Shown in pieces: positions 25,142 through 33,848 of a stretch of 64,000 bases of DNA. The stretch spans positions 310,001-374,000 of the forward strand of contig CANMSO010000005.1 of assembly GCA_947500545.1 (NCBI GenBank), given 5' to 3'. The position numbers were made by a program, and so were the translations under genes. The stretch is from an uncultured Aquimarina sp. (lineage in GTDB: Bacteria > Bacteroidota > Bacteroidia > Flavobacteriales > Flavobacteriaceae). Positions within the stretch are counted from its first letter, which is position 1; each line of letters starts with the position of its first letter. Below the pieces are notes generated by a model. It saw only the letters and a list, made by a program, of their open reading frames with translations, did no database searches and was not told the DNA's origin.

Positions 25142-25942
25142 TTAAAAACTATTATCGCCATCTAATAAATCTCCTATTCCGCCTAGAATACTACCCTCTC
25201 CTTTACTTTTTCCTCCACCTCTAGGCGCTAGTGCTAATACTCGATTTGCTAACCTACTAAAAGGTAATGACTGGACGTATACAACTCCAGGGCCAGTTAA
25301 TGTTGCGAAGAACAACCCTTCACCTCCAAAGATTGTGTTCTTTATTCCTCCAACAAATTCGATATCATAGTTAACGTCTTTAGAAAATCCAATAATACAG
25401 CCTGTATCAATCTTTAATTTCTGGCCAGGTTGCAGTTCTTTACGAGCAGTTGTTCCTCCTGCGTGAACAAATGCCATACCATCACCTTCTAGCTTTTGCA
25501 TAATAAATCCTTCTCCTCCAAATAACCCTCTACCAAGTTTTCTTGAGAACTCTATTCCTACCGAAACTCCTTTTGCTGCACACAAAAAGGCATCTTTTTG
25601 ACAAATAAATTTTCCTCCGTAATTGGTAAGATCTATTGGGATAATTTTACCTGGATAAGGGGAAGCAAAACTTACTTTCTTCTTACCTCCCACTTGATTA
25701 TAAAAAGCGGTCATAAACAAACTTTCTCCTGTAAGCAGGCGTTTTCCTGCTCCAAAGATTTTTCCCATAACCCCTTTATCTTTGCCTGAACCATCTCCAA
25801 AAATGGTATCCATTTTGATACCATCATCCATCATCATGAAACTCCCTGCTTCTGCAATGACACCTTCCTGTGGATCAAGTTCAATCTCCACATATTGCAT
25901 TTCTTCACCAATTATCTCGTAGTCGATTTCGTGTGCTGTCAT
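25142..25942 (-). CDS. TIGR00266 / AIM24 family protein
   Basis: 266 aa. Glycine-rich beta strands run throughout ('GVIAEAGSFMMMDDGIKMDT', 'GEGFIMQKLEGDGMAFVHAGG', 'GGEGLFFATLTGPGVVYVQSLPFSRLA'), the pattern of the TIGR00266 family related to mitochondrial AIM24. There is no signal peptide. The C-terminal tail is Gly/Lys-rich. The function in bacteria is not established. It is monocistronic by spacing. Confidence 0.92.
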   Translation of the reverse strand: MTAHEIDYEIIGEEMQYVEIELDPQEGVIAEAGSFMMMDDGIKMDTIFGDGSGKDKGVMGKIFGAGKRLLTGESLFMTAFYNQVGGKKKVSFASPYPGKIIPIDLTNYGGKFICQKDAFLCAAKGVSVGIEFSRKLGRGLFGGEGFIMQKLEGDGMAFVHAGGTTARKELQPGQKLKIDTGCIIGFSKDVNYDIEFVGGIKNTIFGGEGLFFATLTGPGVVYVQSLPFSRLANRVLALAPRGGGKSKGEGSILGGIGDLLDGDNSF

Positions 25943-26043
25943 TTTTTTACTATTTAATTTATATTGATTAATGAATTATTCACTTTATAAGTAAACGCTT
26001 TTCACAAAGTGTTACAATTAAATAATTATTAGCACATAAATTA

Positions 26044-26499
26044 TTAGCCTTTTACCTTAACAGTCCATTCAAAATTAAAGATCGAAACCACTACTCCTTC
26101 TTTATTGGTTCCTACGGATTTCATCCATACAGTTTGCCCTTCTCCAGTCTCAATTGTTTTGTCTATTGCTTTTTGAACCAACTCTCCATCGTTGCACACA
26201 AAAGTTATTCTTCCTGTCGCTTTTTTAGTAAAAGTGGCATTATTATTTGCAACTAACATCGAAATCTTTTTTCCACTATTCCTTATGTAACCAGTTACAA
26301 GAGCACCAGTAGTTAACTCAGCCGCCATACCCTGCACAGCCCAGAACATCGAATTAAATGGATTTTGGTTTATCCATCTATGTTTTACTGTAACGGTACA
26401 ATTCTCTCTATCTATCTGTTTTAGTCTTACTCCACATAACCAAGCAGAAGGTAACTTAAGTAATAAGAAGGTATTAAGTTTTCTAGGCGTGATATTCAT
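26044..26499 (-). CDS. DUF4442 domain-containing protein (hotdog fold)
   Basis: 151 aa from the ATG at 26499; an earlier in-frame ATG at 26523 adds eight atypical residues. The 'C-T-V-T-V-K-H-R-W-I-N-Q-N-P-F' and 'F-W-A-V-Q-G-M-A-A-E-L-T-T-G' segments match DUF4442, a hotdog-fold, thioesterase-like family. The substrate is unknown. It diverges from the DUF4870 gene. Confidence 0.85.
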   Translation of the reverse strand: MNITPRKLNTFLLLKLPSAWLCGVRLKQIDRENCTVTVKHRWINQNPFNSMFWAVQGMAAELTTGALVTGYIRNSGKKISMLVANNNATFTKKATGRITFVCNDGELVQKAIDKTIETGEGQTVWMKSVGTNKEGVVVSIFNFEWTVKVKG

Positions 26500-26594
26500 T
26501 GTATATACTTTTAGTTGGTACAATATAAGTAAAAAGAAATGCAGCTCAAAGGATTATAATTCCTTAAAGTTATGTTAAATTATGGTACTATGTT

Positions 26595-26626
26595 TTGCAT
26601 AATACCTTTTTTTAACCATATATTTG
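26595..26626 (+). promoter_or_regulatory. Consensus flavobacterial promoter (TTG-N21-TATATTTG)
   Basis: TTG at 26595-26597 and TATATTTG at 26619-26626 with a 21-bp spacer match the Bacteroidota vegetative promoter. It lies just upstream of the DUF4870 start at 26655 and should drive the PadR/PspC/GIN operon. Confidence 0.65.
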
Positions 26627-26654
26627 CATAAGAAACTATTATATACTTTTAATA

Positions 26655-27107
26655 ATGTCAGTCAATAATCACAAAAACATCGCAACATTCATGCACTTGG
26701 GAGCATTTTCAAAGTACTTCATCCCTTTTGGAAATTACATCATTCCTATATTGTTATGGACCACAAATAAGGATAAGTCGGATTTTATCGATCACAATGG
26801 TAAAGAAGCTATCAATTTTCAGCTTAGTATTTTACTATACACTGTGATATTAGGAATGCTTTCGTTTCCTTTTTTCATTTTCAATGTTTTAGGAGATGCT
26901 ACAATTACAGATTTATTTCATTTCAATGATATATCCATTAATTTTTCTGACGCAGGAGGATTTAGAACACTAATAGGCGCCTCTTTTATAGGAGTTATTG
27001 CTTTAGTCGGGTTTTTTCTTGAAATAATTTTCGTAATCACGGCGGCTCTAAAGGCCAATAAAGGTGAAACATATAAATACCCCCTATGCATACGATTTAT
27101 AAAATAA
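26655..27107 (+). CDS. DUF4870 domain-containing membrane protein
   Basis: 150 aa with three helices (about 20-35, 57-85, 105-130). It shows the family pattern 'H-L-G-A...F-G-N-Y-I-I-P-I-L-L-W', then 'D-F-I-D-H-N-G-K-E-A-I-N-F-Q-L-S'. DUF4870 (Tic20-like) proteins often open PadR/PspC operons in flavobacteria. The function is not established. The 67-bp gap to the PadR gene holds short TTAACCA/ATCAATC-type repeats. Confidence 0.88.
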   Translation: MSVNNHKNIATFMHLGAFSKYFIPFGNYIIPILLWTTNKDKSDFIDHNGKEAINFQLSILLYTVILGMLSFPFFIFNVLGDATITDLFHFNDISINFSDAGGFRTLIGASFIGVIALVGFFLEIIFVITAALKANKGETYKYPLCIRFIK

Positions 27108-27174
27108 ACCATTAACCATTAACCATCAATCATCAATCAAAAAATGAACAGTTTAACTTTTAAAAAATAGTTTT

Positions 27175-27510
27175 ATGAAGATCGAAAACACAAAAGCGCA
27201 AATGCGCAAAGGTGTTCTGGAATATTGCATACTTTCTATCCTCAAGGACGATGATGCTTATGTAGCTGAAATTTTAGAGACCCTTAAAGATGCAAAGATG
27301 CTTGTGGTAGAAGGTACTATATACCCCTTACTAACCAGGCTAAAAAATGCTGGATTACTCAATTACCGTTGGGAAGAATCCACATCTGGACCACCACGTA
27401 AATATTATGGACTAACAGAAACGGGAAAATTGTTTCTAAAAGAATTAAATACCACTTGGGACGAATTACGCAATGCTGTAAATCTGGTAACCAAACAAAA
27501 AAAGAAGTAA
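27175..27510 (+). CDS. PadR family transcriptional regulator
   Basis: 111 aa. Winged-helix PadR pattern: 'MRKGVLEYCILSILKDDDAYVAEI', 'VVEGTIYPLLTRLKNAGLLNYRWEES', 'GPPRKYYGLTETGK'. It is the short single-domain form without the C-terminal dimer helix bundle. It sits 1 bp before the PspC-domain gene and very likely represses this operon. Confidence 0.93.
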   Translation: MKIENTKAQMRKGVLEYCILSILKDDDAYVAEILETLKDAKMLVVEGTIYPLLTRLKNAGLLNYRWEESTSGPPRKYYGLTETGKLFLKELNTTWDELRNAVNLVTKQKKK

Positions 27511-27511
27511 A

Positions 27512-29263
27512 ATGAACAAGACAGTTAATATAAATTTAGCAGGTATATTTTTTCATATAGATGAAAATGCTTATCTAAAATTACAACGCTACTTGGATGC
27601 TATAAGACGTTCCTTTACAGACTCACAAGGTAGAGACGAGATTATAGCAGATATTGAAGCTCGTGTAGCAGAATTATTTAGTGAAAAAATCAAGGATGAA
27701 AAACAGGTTATTGGCAATAAAGAAGTTGACGAAGTCATAACCGTTATGGGGCAACCCGAAGATTATAGACTAGATGAAGAAATCTTTGAGGATGAACCTA
27801 GAACATCTTATCAAAAAACAAAATCTTCAAAGCAACTATTTAGAGATACAACAAGCTCATACGTTGGTGGAGTAAGCTCTGGACTATCTCATTATCTGGG
27901 AATAGAACCAATATGGATACGATTAGCATGGATCTTATTTACAATTTTCTCTAGTGGTGCCTTTGTATTAATCTATATTGCATTCTGGATTTTTGTTCCA
28001 GAAGCTAAAACAACTGCCGATTTTTTAGCAATGAAAGGAGAAGCAGTAAATATTAGTAATATAGAAAAAAAGATTAAAGAGGGTTTCGATGGAGTCGCTG
28101 ACACAGTAAAAAATGTAGACTATCAAAAGTACAGCGACAAAGTAAAAAATAGTTCTACTACTTTTTTCGATGCTCTGGGCGATGTATTATTATTCTTTCT
28201 AAAGATATTTGTAAAGTTCATAGGAGTAATTCTTATTATTACTGCAGGAATTACCTTAATAAGTCTATTTATTGGGCTATTTACCTTAGGAACTTTTGGA
28301 TTCATGGATATGCCATGGGTAGAATATTTTGAAGTAGGTAGCCACCCCGAAGTTCCGCTATGGTTAATATCATTATTATCTTTCCTTGCTGTGGGAATTC
28401 CGTTTTTCTTCCTATTTATCCTAGGATTAAAAATACTAATAAACAATCTTAAGTCTATTGGTACTCCGGCAAAATTAGGGTTATTAGGAGTTTGGATACT
28501 TTCATTAATAGGTTTGGGTATTTTAGGAGTTAGACAAGCCACTCTAGAAGCATACGATGCAGAAGTAATTAGTGAGAAGAAACTACTACCTGTTACAAGT
28601 AGCGATACCCTAACCATTAAAATGGAAGGAAATAACAGATATGCGAAACATCTTCGTAGAGGAAATAATTATAAAATTAAAAGAGACCCTCAAGGTAATA
28701 AGCTAATTGTTATCAGGGATGTAGAACTGTATATTAAAACTACAAAAAGGGATTCTGTTGTGGGTATAACAATAGAGAAAAAAGCAGAAGGAAGATCTTA
28801 TGACGCTGCTGCACAAAGAGCAGAAGATCTCAAATACAGTTATGTACTTGATGGCAACACCTTATTATTGGATGGTTACGCAATCACCGACTATGCCAGT
28901 AAATATAGAGATCAGGAGGTTAACGTAGTATTAACCCTTCCCGAAGGGATTACCGTTATTGCCGATAACAATACATCTCGATACAATAATTCCTGGAAAT
29001 ATGACGAGTATAAAACAATTGATGGTAGAGAAGGTGAATATCTAAAACTAATCGACGGAGAATTTCAATGTGATAACTGCCCTGAAGAAGATAATGACTG
29101 GAAGCACAATGAATGGCAGGATGATGATGATGTAGGCATTAAAATCAGATCGAATGACGACAGTTTCAATTTAAAAATTGATGAAGATGGCGTAGAATTA
29201 AATAATGAACCGGTAAAAGTAAAAATAGACGAAGACGGTATAGAAATCAAAACCGATAATTAA
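27512..29263 (+). CDS. PspC domain-containing envelope protein, 583 aa
   Basis: An N-terminal ~100-residue cytoplasmic region ('NINLAGIFFHIDENAYLKL', 'DEVITVMGQPEDYR') precedes a PspC domain at about 112-170 ('DTTSSYVGGVSSGLSHYLGI'). Three further helices lie at about 230-345. A C-terminal DUF2807-like/acidic beta domain ends with repeated 'KIDEDG[VI]E[LI]' units. This long PspC form is typical of Bacteroidota. PspC proteins sense or counter envelope stress. It is coupled to the PadR gene and followed by GIN-domain genes. Confidence 0.9.
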   Translation: MNKTVNINLAGIFFHIDENAYLKLQRYLDAIRRSFTDSQGRDEIIADIEARVAELFSEKIKDEKQVIGNKEVDEVITVMGQPEDYRLDEEIFEDEPRTSYQKTKSSKQLFRDTTSSYVGGVSSGLSHYLGIEPIWIRLAWILFTIFSSGAFVLIYIAFWIFVPEAKTTADFLAMKGEAVNISNIEKKIKEGFDGVADTVKNVDYQKYSDKVKNSSTTFFDALGDVLLFFLKIFVKFIGVILIITAGITLISLFIGLFTLGTFGFMDMPWVEYFEVGSHPEVPLWLISLLSFLAVGIPFFFLFILGLKILINNLKSIGTPAKLGLLGVWILSLIGLGILGVRQATLEAYDAEVISEKKLLPVTSSDTLTIKMEGNNRYAKHLRRGNNYKIKRDPQGNKLIVIRDVELYIKTTKRDSVVGITIEKKAEGRSYDAAAQRAEDLKYSYVLDGNTLLLDGYAITDYASKYRDQEVNVVLTLPEGITVIADNNTSRYNNSWKYDEYKTIDGREGEYLKLIDGEFQCDNCPEEDNDWKHNEWQDDDDVGIKIRSNDDSFNLKIDEDGVELNNEPVKVKIDEDGIEIKTDN

Positions 29264-29329
29264 AAATCAATCTATCTGCCTATCGGCAGGTCAAAAAACG
29301 AACAGTTAAATACATAAAAAATTAAAATC

Positions 29330-30049
29330 ATGACAACACTAGCTAAAATTTTAGTAACCTTTTGTTTATCCATGGCATGTTGCTCTTGCAATGTTGTTTT
29401 TGACGGGGTCAAAGGTCAAGGAGAAGTAGTAAGTAAAGAAAGAACCATCAACGAAAACTTTGATGCAGTTAAAGCAAGTAGAGGGTTAGATGTAATTCTT
29501 GTACGCAATAATGACAGAAAAGTTATTGTAGAAGCCAATAAAAATTTGCACGAACATATAGAAATATATGTTAAGGATAATACATTGCATGTCACCTCTG
29601 ACCAAAATATATATTTGGCTGATGAAAAAAATGTATATGTATCTTATAATAAATTAAACCAACTAAAAGTCAATAGTGGCGCTAGTATCTCTTCAGAAGA
29701 AGCAGTTGTGCAAAAAGATCTTGCTCTTAGTGCTACAAGTGGAGCTGATATTAGATTAAAAATAAAAGCCGAAAATGTAACCTCCTCTGTGACTAGCGGA
29801 GCTATGATTGATTTGCAAGGAAAAGTGAATAATCACAAAGCAAGTGCTACGAGTGGGGCCGATATTCGAGCAGAAGAACTCTTAAGTTTGGTTTCTGAAG
29901 CAAAAGCAACTAGTGGTGCTTCAATCAGGATTCATGCAAAAGAAGAATTTACAGGAAAAGCAACCAGTGGAGCCGATATTCGTTATTACGGTAAACCTGA
30001 GAAAGTGTCTGAAGTCGATAACTCTGGGGGAGATGTAAGAAGACAATAG
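29330..30049 (+). CDS. GIN-domain (DUF2807) lipoprotein
   Basis: 239 aa. A lipoprotein-type N-terminus (Cys in 'SMACCSCNVVF') is followed by a right-handed beta-helix-like GIN domain with recurring 'SATSGA-D-I-R-L' units (S-G-A repeated about six times from residue 115 on). Head GIN domains are predicted surface or periplasmic adhesive beta folds. It is the third gene of the PadR/PspC operon and is closed by a hairpin. Confidence 0.9.
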   Translation: MTTLAKILVTFCLSMACCSCNVVFDGVKGQGEVVSKERTINENFDAVKASRGLDVILVRNNDRKVIVEANKNLHEHIEIYVKDNTLHVTSDQNIYLADEKNVYVSYNKLNQLKVNSGASISSEEAVVQKDLALSATSGADIRLKIKAENVTSSVTSGAMIDLQGKVNNHKASATSGADIRAEELLSLVSEAKATSGASIRIHAKEEFTGKATSGADIRYYGKPEKVSEVDNSGGDVRRQ

Positions 30050-30078
30050 TCTAACCAACTCATAGACCAACCAAAATT

Positions 30079-30135
30079 AACTGTCTGGAAGCAAAACTAA
30101 TCAATCAATTAATAGTTTTTCAGGCAGTTTTTTGT
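30079..30135 (+). terminator. Hairpin terminator with T-tract
   Basis: AACTGTCTG (30079-30087) pairs with CAGGCAGTT (30121-30129). An inner AAAACTA/TAGTTTT pair extends the stem, and TTTTTT follows. It lies 30 bp after the GIN lipoprotein stop. Confidence 0.7.
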
Positions 30136-30180
30136 TTCTAAACAAAAGATTATTTCATCAAACTTAATCAATCAAAAACC

Positions 30181-30690
30181 ATGAAATATATAATCCTAAC
30201 CATTAGTTTTTTAATCTCAACTGTCTCTTTCCCTCAGCAAAAAACAATTCAAGTTGATACATTCGAGGCTATAGATCATACTATTGCCGGAACAATAAAA
30301 ATCAGTAAATCAAAAGATAAAAAAATAGAATTTTCAGGTGATACTAAAGCTATAAAGTACATTTCCGTAAATATCTCTGATCATACTCTAAAAATAACAT
30401 CAAAAAAATCCAACATTAATTTCAATAAGGTAACCACACACATTTTTACTCCATCTCTTACTGCTTTTAAGTTAGAATCTGGTGGTAACGTCACCATGGA
30501 TGATGATTTTTCAAAGCTTGAAAACTTTGTAGTCACTATTCAAAATGGAGGAAATGTAAACCTATCTAACATCGAATTTAAAAACCTTATCGCAACTATT
30601 AATTCTGGTGGAATTATTAAATATAAGTCTGCTGATCATTTGATACAGCATATTGATGGAGGTGGAATTATAAAAGGAGTGAAAGAATAA
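30181..30690 (+). CDS. Small secreted GIN-like (DUF2807) protein
   Basis: 169 aa. Signal peptide at 1-18 (ending SFPQ), then a single short beta-helix domain with 'LESGGNVTMDDDFS', 'TIQNGGNVNLSNIEF', 'TINSGGIIKYKS' and a C-terminal 'HIDGGGIIKG'. These Gly-rich turns parallel the S-G-A turns of the preceding GIN lipoprotein, so it looks like a diverged paralogue. It has its own upstream terminator and so possibly its own promoter. Confidence 0.75.
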   Translation: MKYIILTISFLISTVSFPQQKTIQVDTFEAIDHTIAGTIKISKSKDKKIEFSGDTKAIKYISVNISDHTLKITSKKSNINFNKVTTHIFTPSLTAFKLESGGNVTMDDDFSKLENFVVTIQNGGNVNLSNIEFKNLIATINSGGIIKYKSADHLIQHIDGGGIIKGVKE

Positions 30691-30851
30691 AACGTATTAA
30701 AAACTGTTTCTGCAAGTAAATGGCAATCTGTTAGAAACAAATGCTTAAAAAACACTGAAGAAGTAAAAAACTATAAATAAGGGTGGCGCTTACTATGAAA
30801 CATTAAATTTCTACTAATGTTTATTTGGCATTTCATTAAAAAATATCGGCT

Positions 30852-31646
30852 ATGACCTTCATTATTAAGTATTCAAAAATCAAGATAACAAAAATTCCCA
30901 AGGATAAATTATCAAAATCTGTGATACAGTTTACCTTTCTTATCCTATTTTTTTTGATTAGCAATTCTAAGCTCTATTCGCAAACTGAACTTTGGTTTGG
31001 GAATTATTGCGATGATAACGGAAAGGTTCTTCAAGGACGCTATAACATTGAAAAAAAATCTGGAATAGTATCGGCCATTCAATTGGCTCCATATGGAATA
31101 TCTCCCATTGATTTTAAAATAATTGAGCATGACACCATCCAAGGGTTAATTAAAATGGAATGGCCAGGAAATTCGAAAAAAACCTGTACACTTATCCAAT
31201 ATCACAAGTTTTATTATTCAGGAAATTGGATTGAAGGAGCACAAGTGCGACCAATAATCATAAAGAAATTCAATGGGCAAGATGCTGAAATGCAAGGCAA
31301 TTGGTTTAAACCCAATGAGATCGAAATAAAAATCATCGATTATGCAATGAAATTGTTATCCAGTAAAAACAACTGGAATAGAAATGGCAATCGCATTTGC
31401 GAGAGCATTGATTCTTTTAGTATTTTTTGCGCTCTTTATAAAGCGTCAATTGAAGTGGATGGAGAATATCGACATTTGCGTCCTTCGGTTAGAGAGGTCA
31501 GAGAAGTAATAAAATCAAGGCATCCAAAAAGGTATGAACATGTTTTAGTTGATTTCAACAACGCAAATGAAACAACATTGAAAGAGGTTCAAGAGGTTTT
31601 AAAAATAACTAAAGAAAGATTGATTAAATCAATCAAAGATAAATAG
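30852..31646 (+). CDS. Secreted protein of unknown function with DUF6197-like C-terminus
   Basis: 264 aa. A long N-terminal region with a hydrophobic helix (about 26-43, ending KLYSQ) suggests export. The middle is a beta-rich ~90-residue segment ('WFGNYCDDNGKVLQGRYNI'). The last ~95 residues ('WNRNGNRICESIDSFSIFCALYKA', 'VLVDFNNANETTLKEVQEVLK') resemble DUF6197 proteins, where a Trp-x-Gly/Asn start and a final 'x-D/N-x-x-x-T-x-x-E-V' helix are typical. This match is by eye and weak. It interrupts a run of GIN-domain genes. Confidence 0.5.
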   Translation: MTFIIKYSKIKITKIPKDKLSKSVIQFTFLILFFLISNSKLYSQTELWFGNYCDDNGKVLQGRYNIEKKSGIVSAIQLAPYGISPIDFKIIEHDTIQGLIKMEWPGNSKKTCTLIQYHKFYYSGNWIEGAQVRPIIIKKFNGQDAEMQGNWFKPNEIEIKIIDYAMKLLSSKNNWNRNGNRICESIDSFSIFCALYKASIEVDGEYRHLRPSVREVREVIKSRHPKRYEHVLVDFNNANETTLKEVQEVLKITKERLIKSIKDK

Positions 31647-31691
31647 CATAAAAGCCATTACCGCAACTTTTTTCTAAACAAATAGTCTATT

Positions 31692-31699
31692 TATATTTG
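31692..31699 (+). promoter_or_regulatory. TATATTTG -7 element before GIN-domain gene
   Basis: TATATTTG matches TAnnTTTG exactly and lies about 73 bp upstream of the ATG at 31772. No good TTG was found at the -33 distance, so strength is uncertain. Confidence 0.4.
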
Positions 31700-31771
31700 T
31701 AAACAAGTTTTGTATTATAACATACTTAAATTCAAAATAATCTGTTTATTAAATATAAATTTTATATAAAT

Positions 31772-32632
31772 ATGAAAATATCTCTTCTTATATTATTTTC
31801 TCTTCTATTACTAGGGAATGTATACGGACAAAAGGAAAAAGTAAAGGGTAATAAAATAGTTAGTACCGAAGAATTTGATCTTGAAGGTTTTCATACGATT
31901 GAAGTATATGAAAATTTTGACATTTCGTTTGATGAAAGCAGTGATAGTCAAGTTAAGGTTGAAGCTGACAGCAATTTACAAGATTTAATACAAATTGCCG
32001 TTCAGGACAGCATTTTGACTATTACATCTGATAAGGATCTAAGACGAGCCAAAGCATTAAATATTGAAATTTTCTACGGTTCAGAATTAAAGAAAATCAA
32101 ACTATTCGATAAAGTAACGGCAAAATCATTATCTGCTATAAACTCTGGTGAACTAAAGGTAGAAGTTAACGATAATGCTGAAGTTTTTCTTACTGCAGAC
32201 ACAGGTAAACTTACATGTATTGCCTACGGAAAAGCAAATGCAGAATTGCATGTTACGGCTAAAGAAGTTATCTACCAGGTTAATGAAGCTTCAGAAATAA
32301 AAGGAATTGTGACTGCAGATAGTCTTAAAATAGATTTATACCAGAAAGGATCTGCTACTCTTGAAGGAGAAATAAAATCCATGTTGGTTAGAGCAGATAA
32401 TGAAACCAATTTTTATGGCGAGAAATTAAGCTCCAATAAAACCTCATTAATTGCAGAAGGCTCTAGTGATTGCTACATTCTCACCAATGAAGAAATAACA
32501 ATAGAAGCAATAGATAAAGCTGAAATATTTTTATTGGGTGAACCCAAAGTCAATTTAAATAACTTCGCAAACGAAGCTTCTTTATACAAGAAAAATATAG
32601 ATTACGTACCAAGTAAACTTAGATTGAACTAA
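31772..32632 (+). CDS. Secreted GIN-domain (DUF2807) protein
   Basis: 286 aa. Signal peptide at 1-19 (ending VYGQ), then the head GIN start 'FHTIEVYENFDISFDESSDSQVKVEADSN' and about ten beta-helix rungs. It lacks the S-G-A turns of the 29330 gene, so it is a distant paralogue. A very strong palindromic terminator follows. Confidence 0.85.
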   Translation: MKISLLILFSLLLLGNVYGQKEKVKGNKIVSTEEFDLEGFHTIEVYENFDISFDESSDSQVKVEADSNLQDLIQIAVQDSILTITSDKDLRRAKALNIEIFYGSELKKIKLFDKVTAKSLSAINSGELKVEVNDNAEVFLTADTGKLTCIAYGKANAELHVTAKEVIYQVNEASEIKGIVTADSLKIDLYQKGSATLEGEIKSMLVRADNETNFYGEKLSSNKTSLIAEGSSDCYILTNEEITIEAIDKAEIFLLGEPKVNLNNFANEASLYKKNIDYVPSKLRLN

Positions 32633-32652
32633 AAAAGTTACATAGTACTCGA

Positions 32653-32698
32653 AAAACTAAAAAGGCATCTTGAAATTTCAAGATGCCTTTTTAGTTTT
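32653..32698. terminator. Perfect 46-bp palindromic terminator between convergent genes
   Basis: A 23-bp perfect inverted repeat is centred between 32675 and 32676. Its core is AAAAAGGCATCTTGAAA and its complement. A and T runs inside the arms serve both strands: the GIN gene to the left and trxB to the right. Confidence 0.88.
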
Positions 32699-32714
32699 AT
32701 ATAGTTGTTTCTAA

Positions 32715-33689
32715 CTATGCAGAAACTTCTTCACTGGTCTCAACAGTTGCCAGATAACGCTCTGCATCTAATGCTGCCATACATCCAGTTCCTGCAGCCG
32801 TAACAGCTTGTCTATATTCTTTGTCTTGAACATCACCTGATGCAAATACCCCTGGGATATTAGTTTTGGTCGACTTACCTTCAGTAATAATATATCCAGT
32901 ATCATCCATATCAACCTGACCTTTAAAGATATCTGTATTAGGTTTATGACCAATAGCAATGAACAATCCTGTTATTTCTATTTCAGATTTCTCTCCAGTT
33001 TGATTGTTTATCATTCGTAACCCATCTACAACCTGATCTCCTATTACTTCGTCAACTTCAGTATTATATAATACTTTAAGATTTGGAGTATTATTTACTC
33101 GATGTTGCATTGCTTTTGATGCTCTCATATAGTCTTTACGAACTAACATAGTAACACTTTTACAAATATTAGCAAGATAGGTTGCCTCTTCTGCCGCAGT
33201 ATCCCCTGCCCCAACAATTGCTACGTCCTGTCCTTTATAAAAGAAACCATCACAAACCGCGCAGGCAGAAACTCCGCCTCCTCGTAACTTCTGTTCACTT
33301 GGCAATCCTAAATATTTGGCAGTAGCTCCTGTAGAAATGATAATTGACTCAGCTTCAATTTGTGTGCTATTATCTACAGTCACTTTATGAATCCCTCCTA
33401 CCTCTTTACTAAAATCAACAGCAGTAACCATTCCAATACGTACTTCTGTACCAAAACGCTCAGCTTGTTGCTGTAACTGTACCATCATTGTTGGCCCATC
33501 TATACCTTCTGGATATCCTGGAAAATTATCAACTTCTGTTGTAGTTGTTAATTGTCCTCCTGGTTCCATACCAGTGTACATAACAGGTTTTAGATCAGCT
33601 CTTGCTGCATATATCGCTGCAGTGTAACCTGCAGGTCCCGAACCAATGATTAGGCATTTTATTCTTTCTATTGTATCAGACATATTCAT
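32715..33689 (-). CDS. trxB: Thioredoxin reductase
   Basis: 324 aa. FAD-binding 'IIGSGPAGYTAAIYAARA' lies near residue 14, the redox centre CAVCDG near 140, the NADPH motif 'VAIVGAGDTAAEEATYLA', and the C-terminal FAD motif 'GVFASGDVQDKEYRQAVTAAGTGCMAAL'. Length is normal for bacterial TrxB. It reduces thioredoxin with NADPH in the cytoplasm. The start could be the ATG at 33689 or the one at 33683. No thioredoxin gene is adjacent. Confidence 0.97.
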   Translation of the reverse strand: MNMSDTIERIKCLIIGSGPAGYTAAIYAARADLKPVMYTGMEPGGQLTTTTEVDNFPGYPEGIDGPTMMVQLQQQAERFGTEVRIGMVTAVDFSKEVGGIHKVTVDNSTQIEAESIIISTGATAKYLGLPSEQKLRGGGVSACAVCDGFFYKGQDVAIVGAGDTAAEEATYLANICKSVTMLVRKDYMRASKAMQHRVNNTPNLKVLYNTEVDEVIGDQVVDGLRMINNQTGEKSEIEITGLFIAIGHKPNTDIFKGQVDMDDTGYIITEGKSTKTNIPGVFASGDVQDKEYRQAVTAAGTGCMAALDAERYLATVETSEEVSA

Positions 33690-33818
33690 TTCGTTTTTAT
33701 CTGATGTAAAAGTAGCAATTTGATCATAAACCTTACACGAAAGTTATTAAGAATTGTTATTATCCTATAGACATCATAAATAAATATTAAAATCAAATAT
33801 TCTACAACAATACACATA

Positions 33819-33826
33819 TATATTTG
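33819..33826 (+). promoter_or_regulatory. TATATTTG -7 element for the TPR-HTH regulator
   Basis: An exact TAnnTTTG match 22 bp before the ATG at 33849. It lies in the divergent gap between trxB and the regulator. Confidence 0.45.
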
Positions 33827-33848
33827 TACATCAATCAAGTAAATAAAT

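Noticed and set aside
27108..27139. Short TTAACCA/ATCAATC repeats before the PadR gene
   Set aside because: Low-complexity AT-rich repetition common in flavobacterial leaders; no clear function.
28123..28617. 164-codon antisense frame inside the PspC gene
   Set aside because: Shadow of the membrane-helix codons of a well-supported gene.
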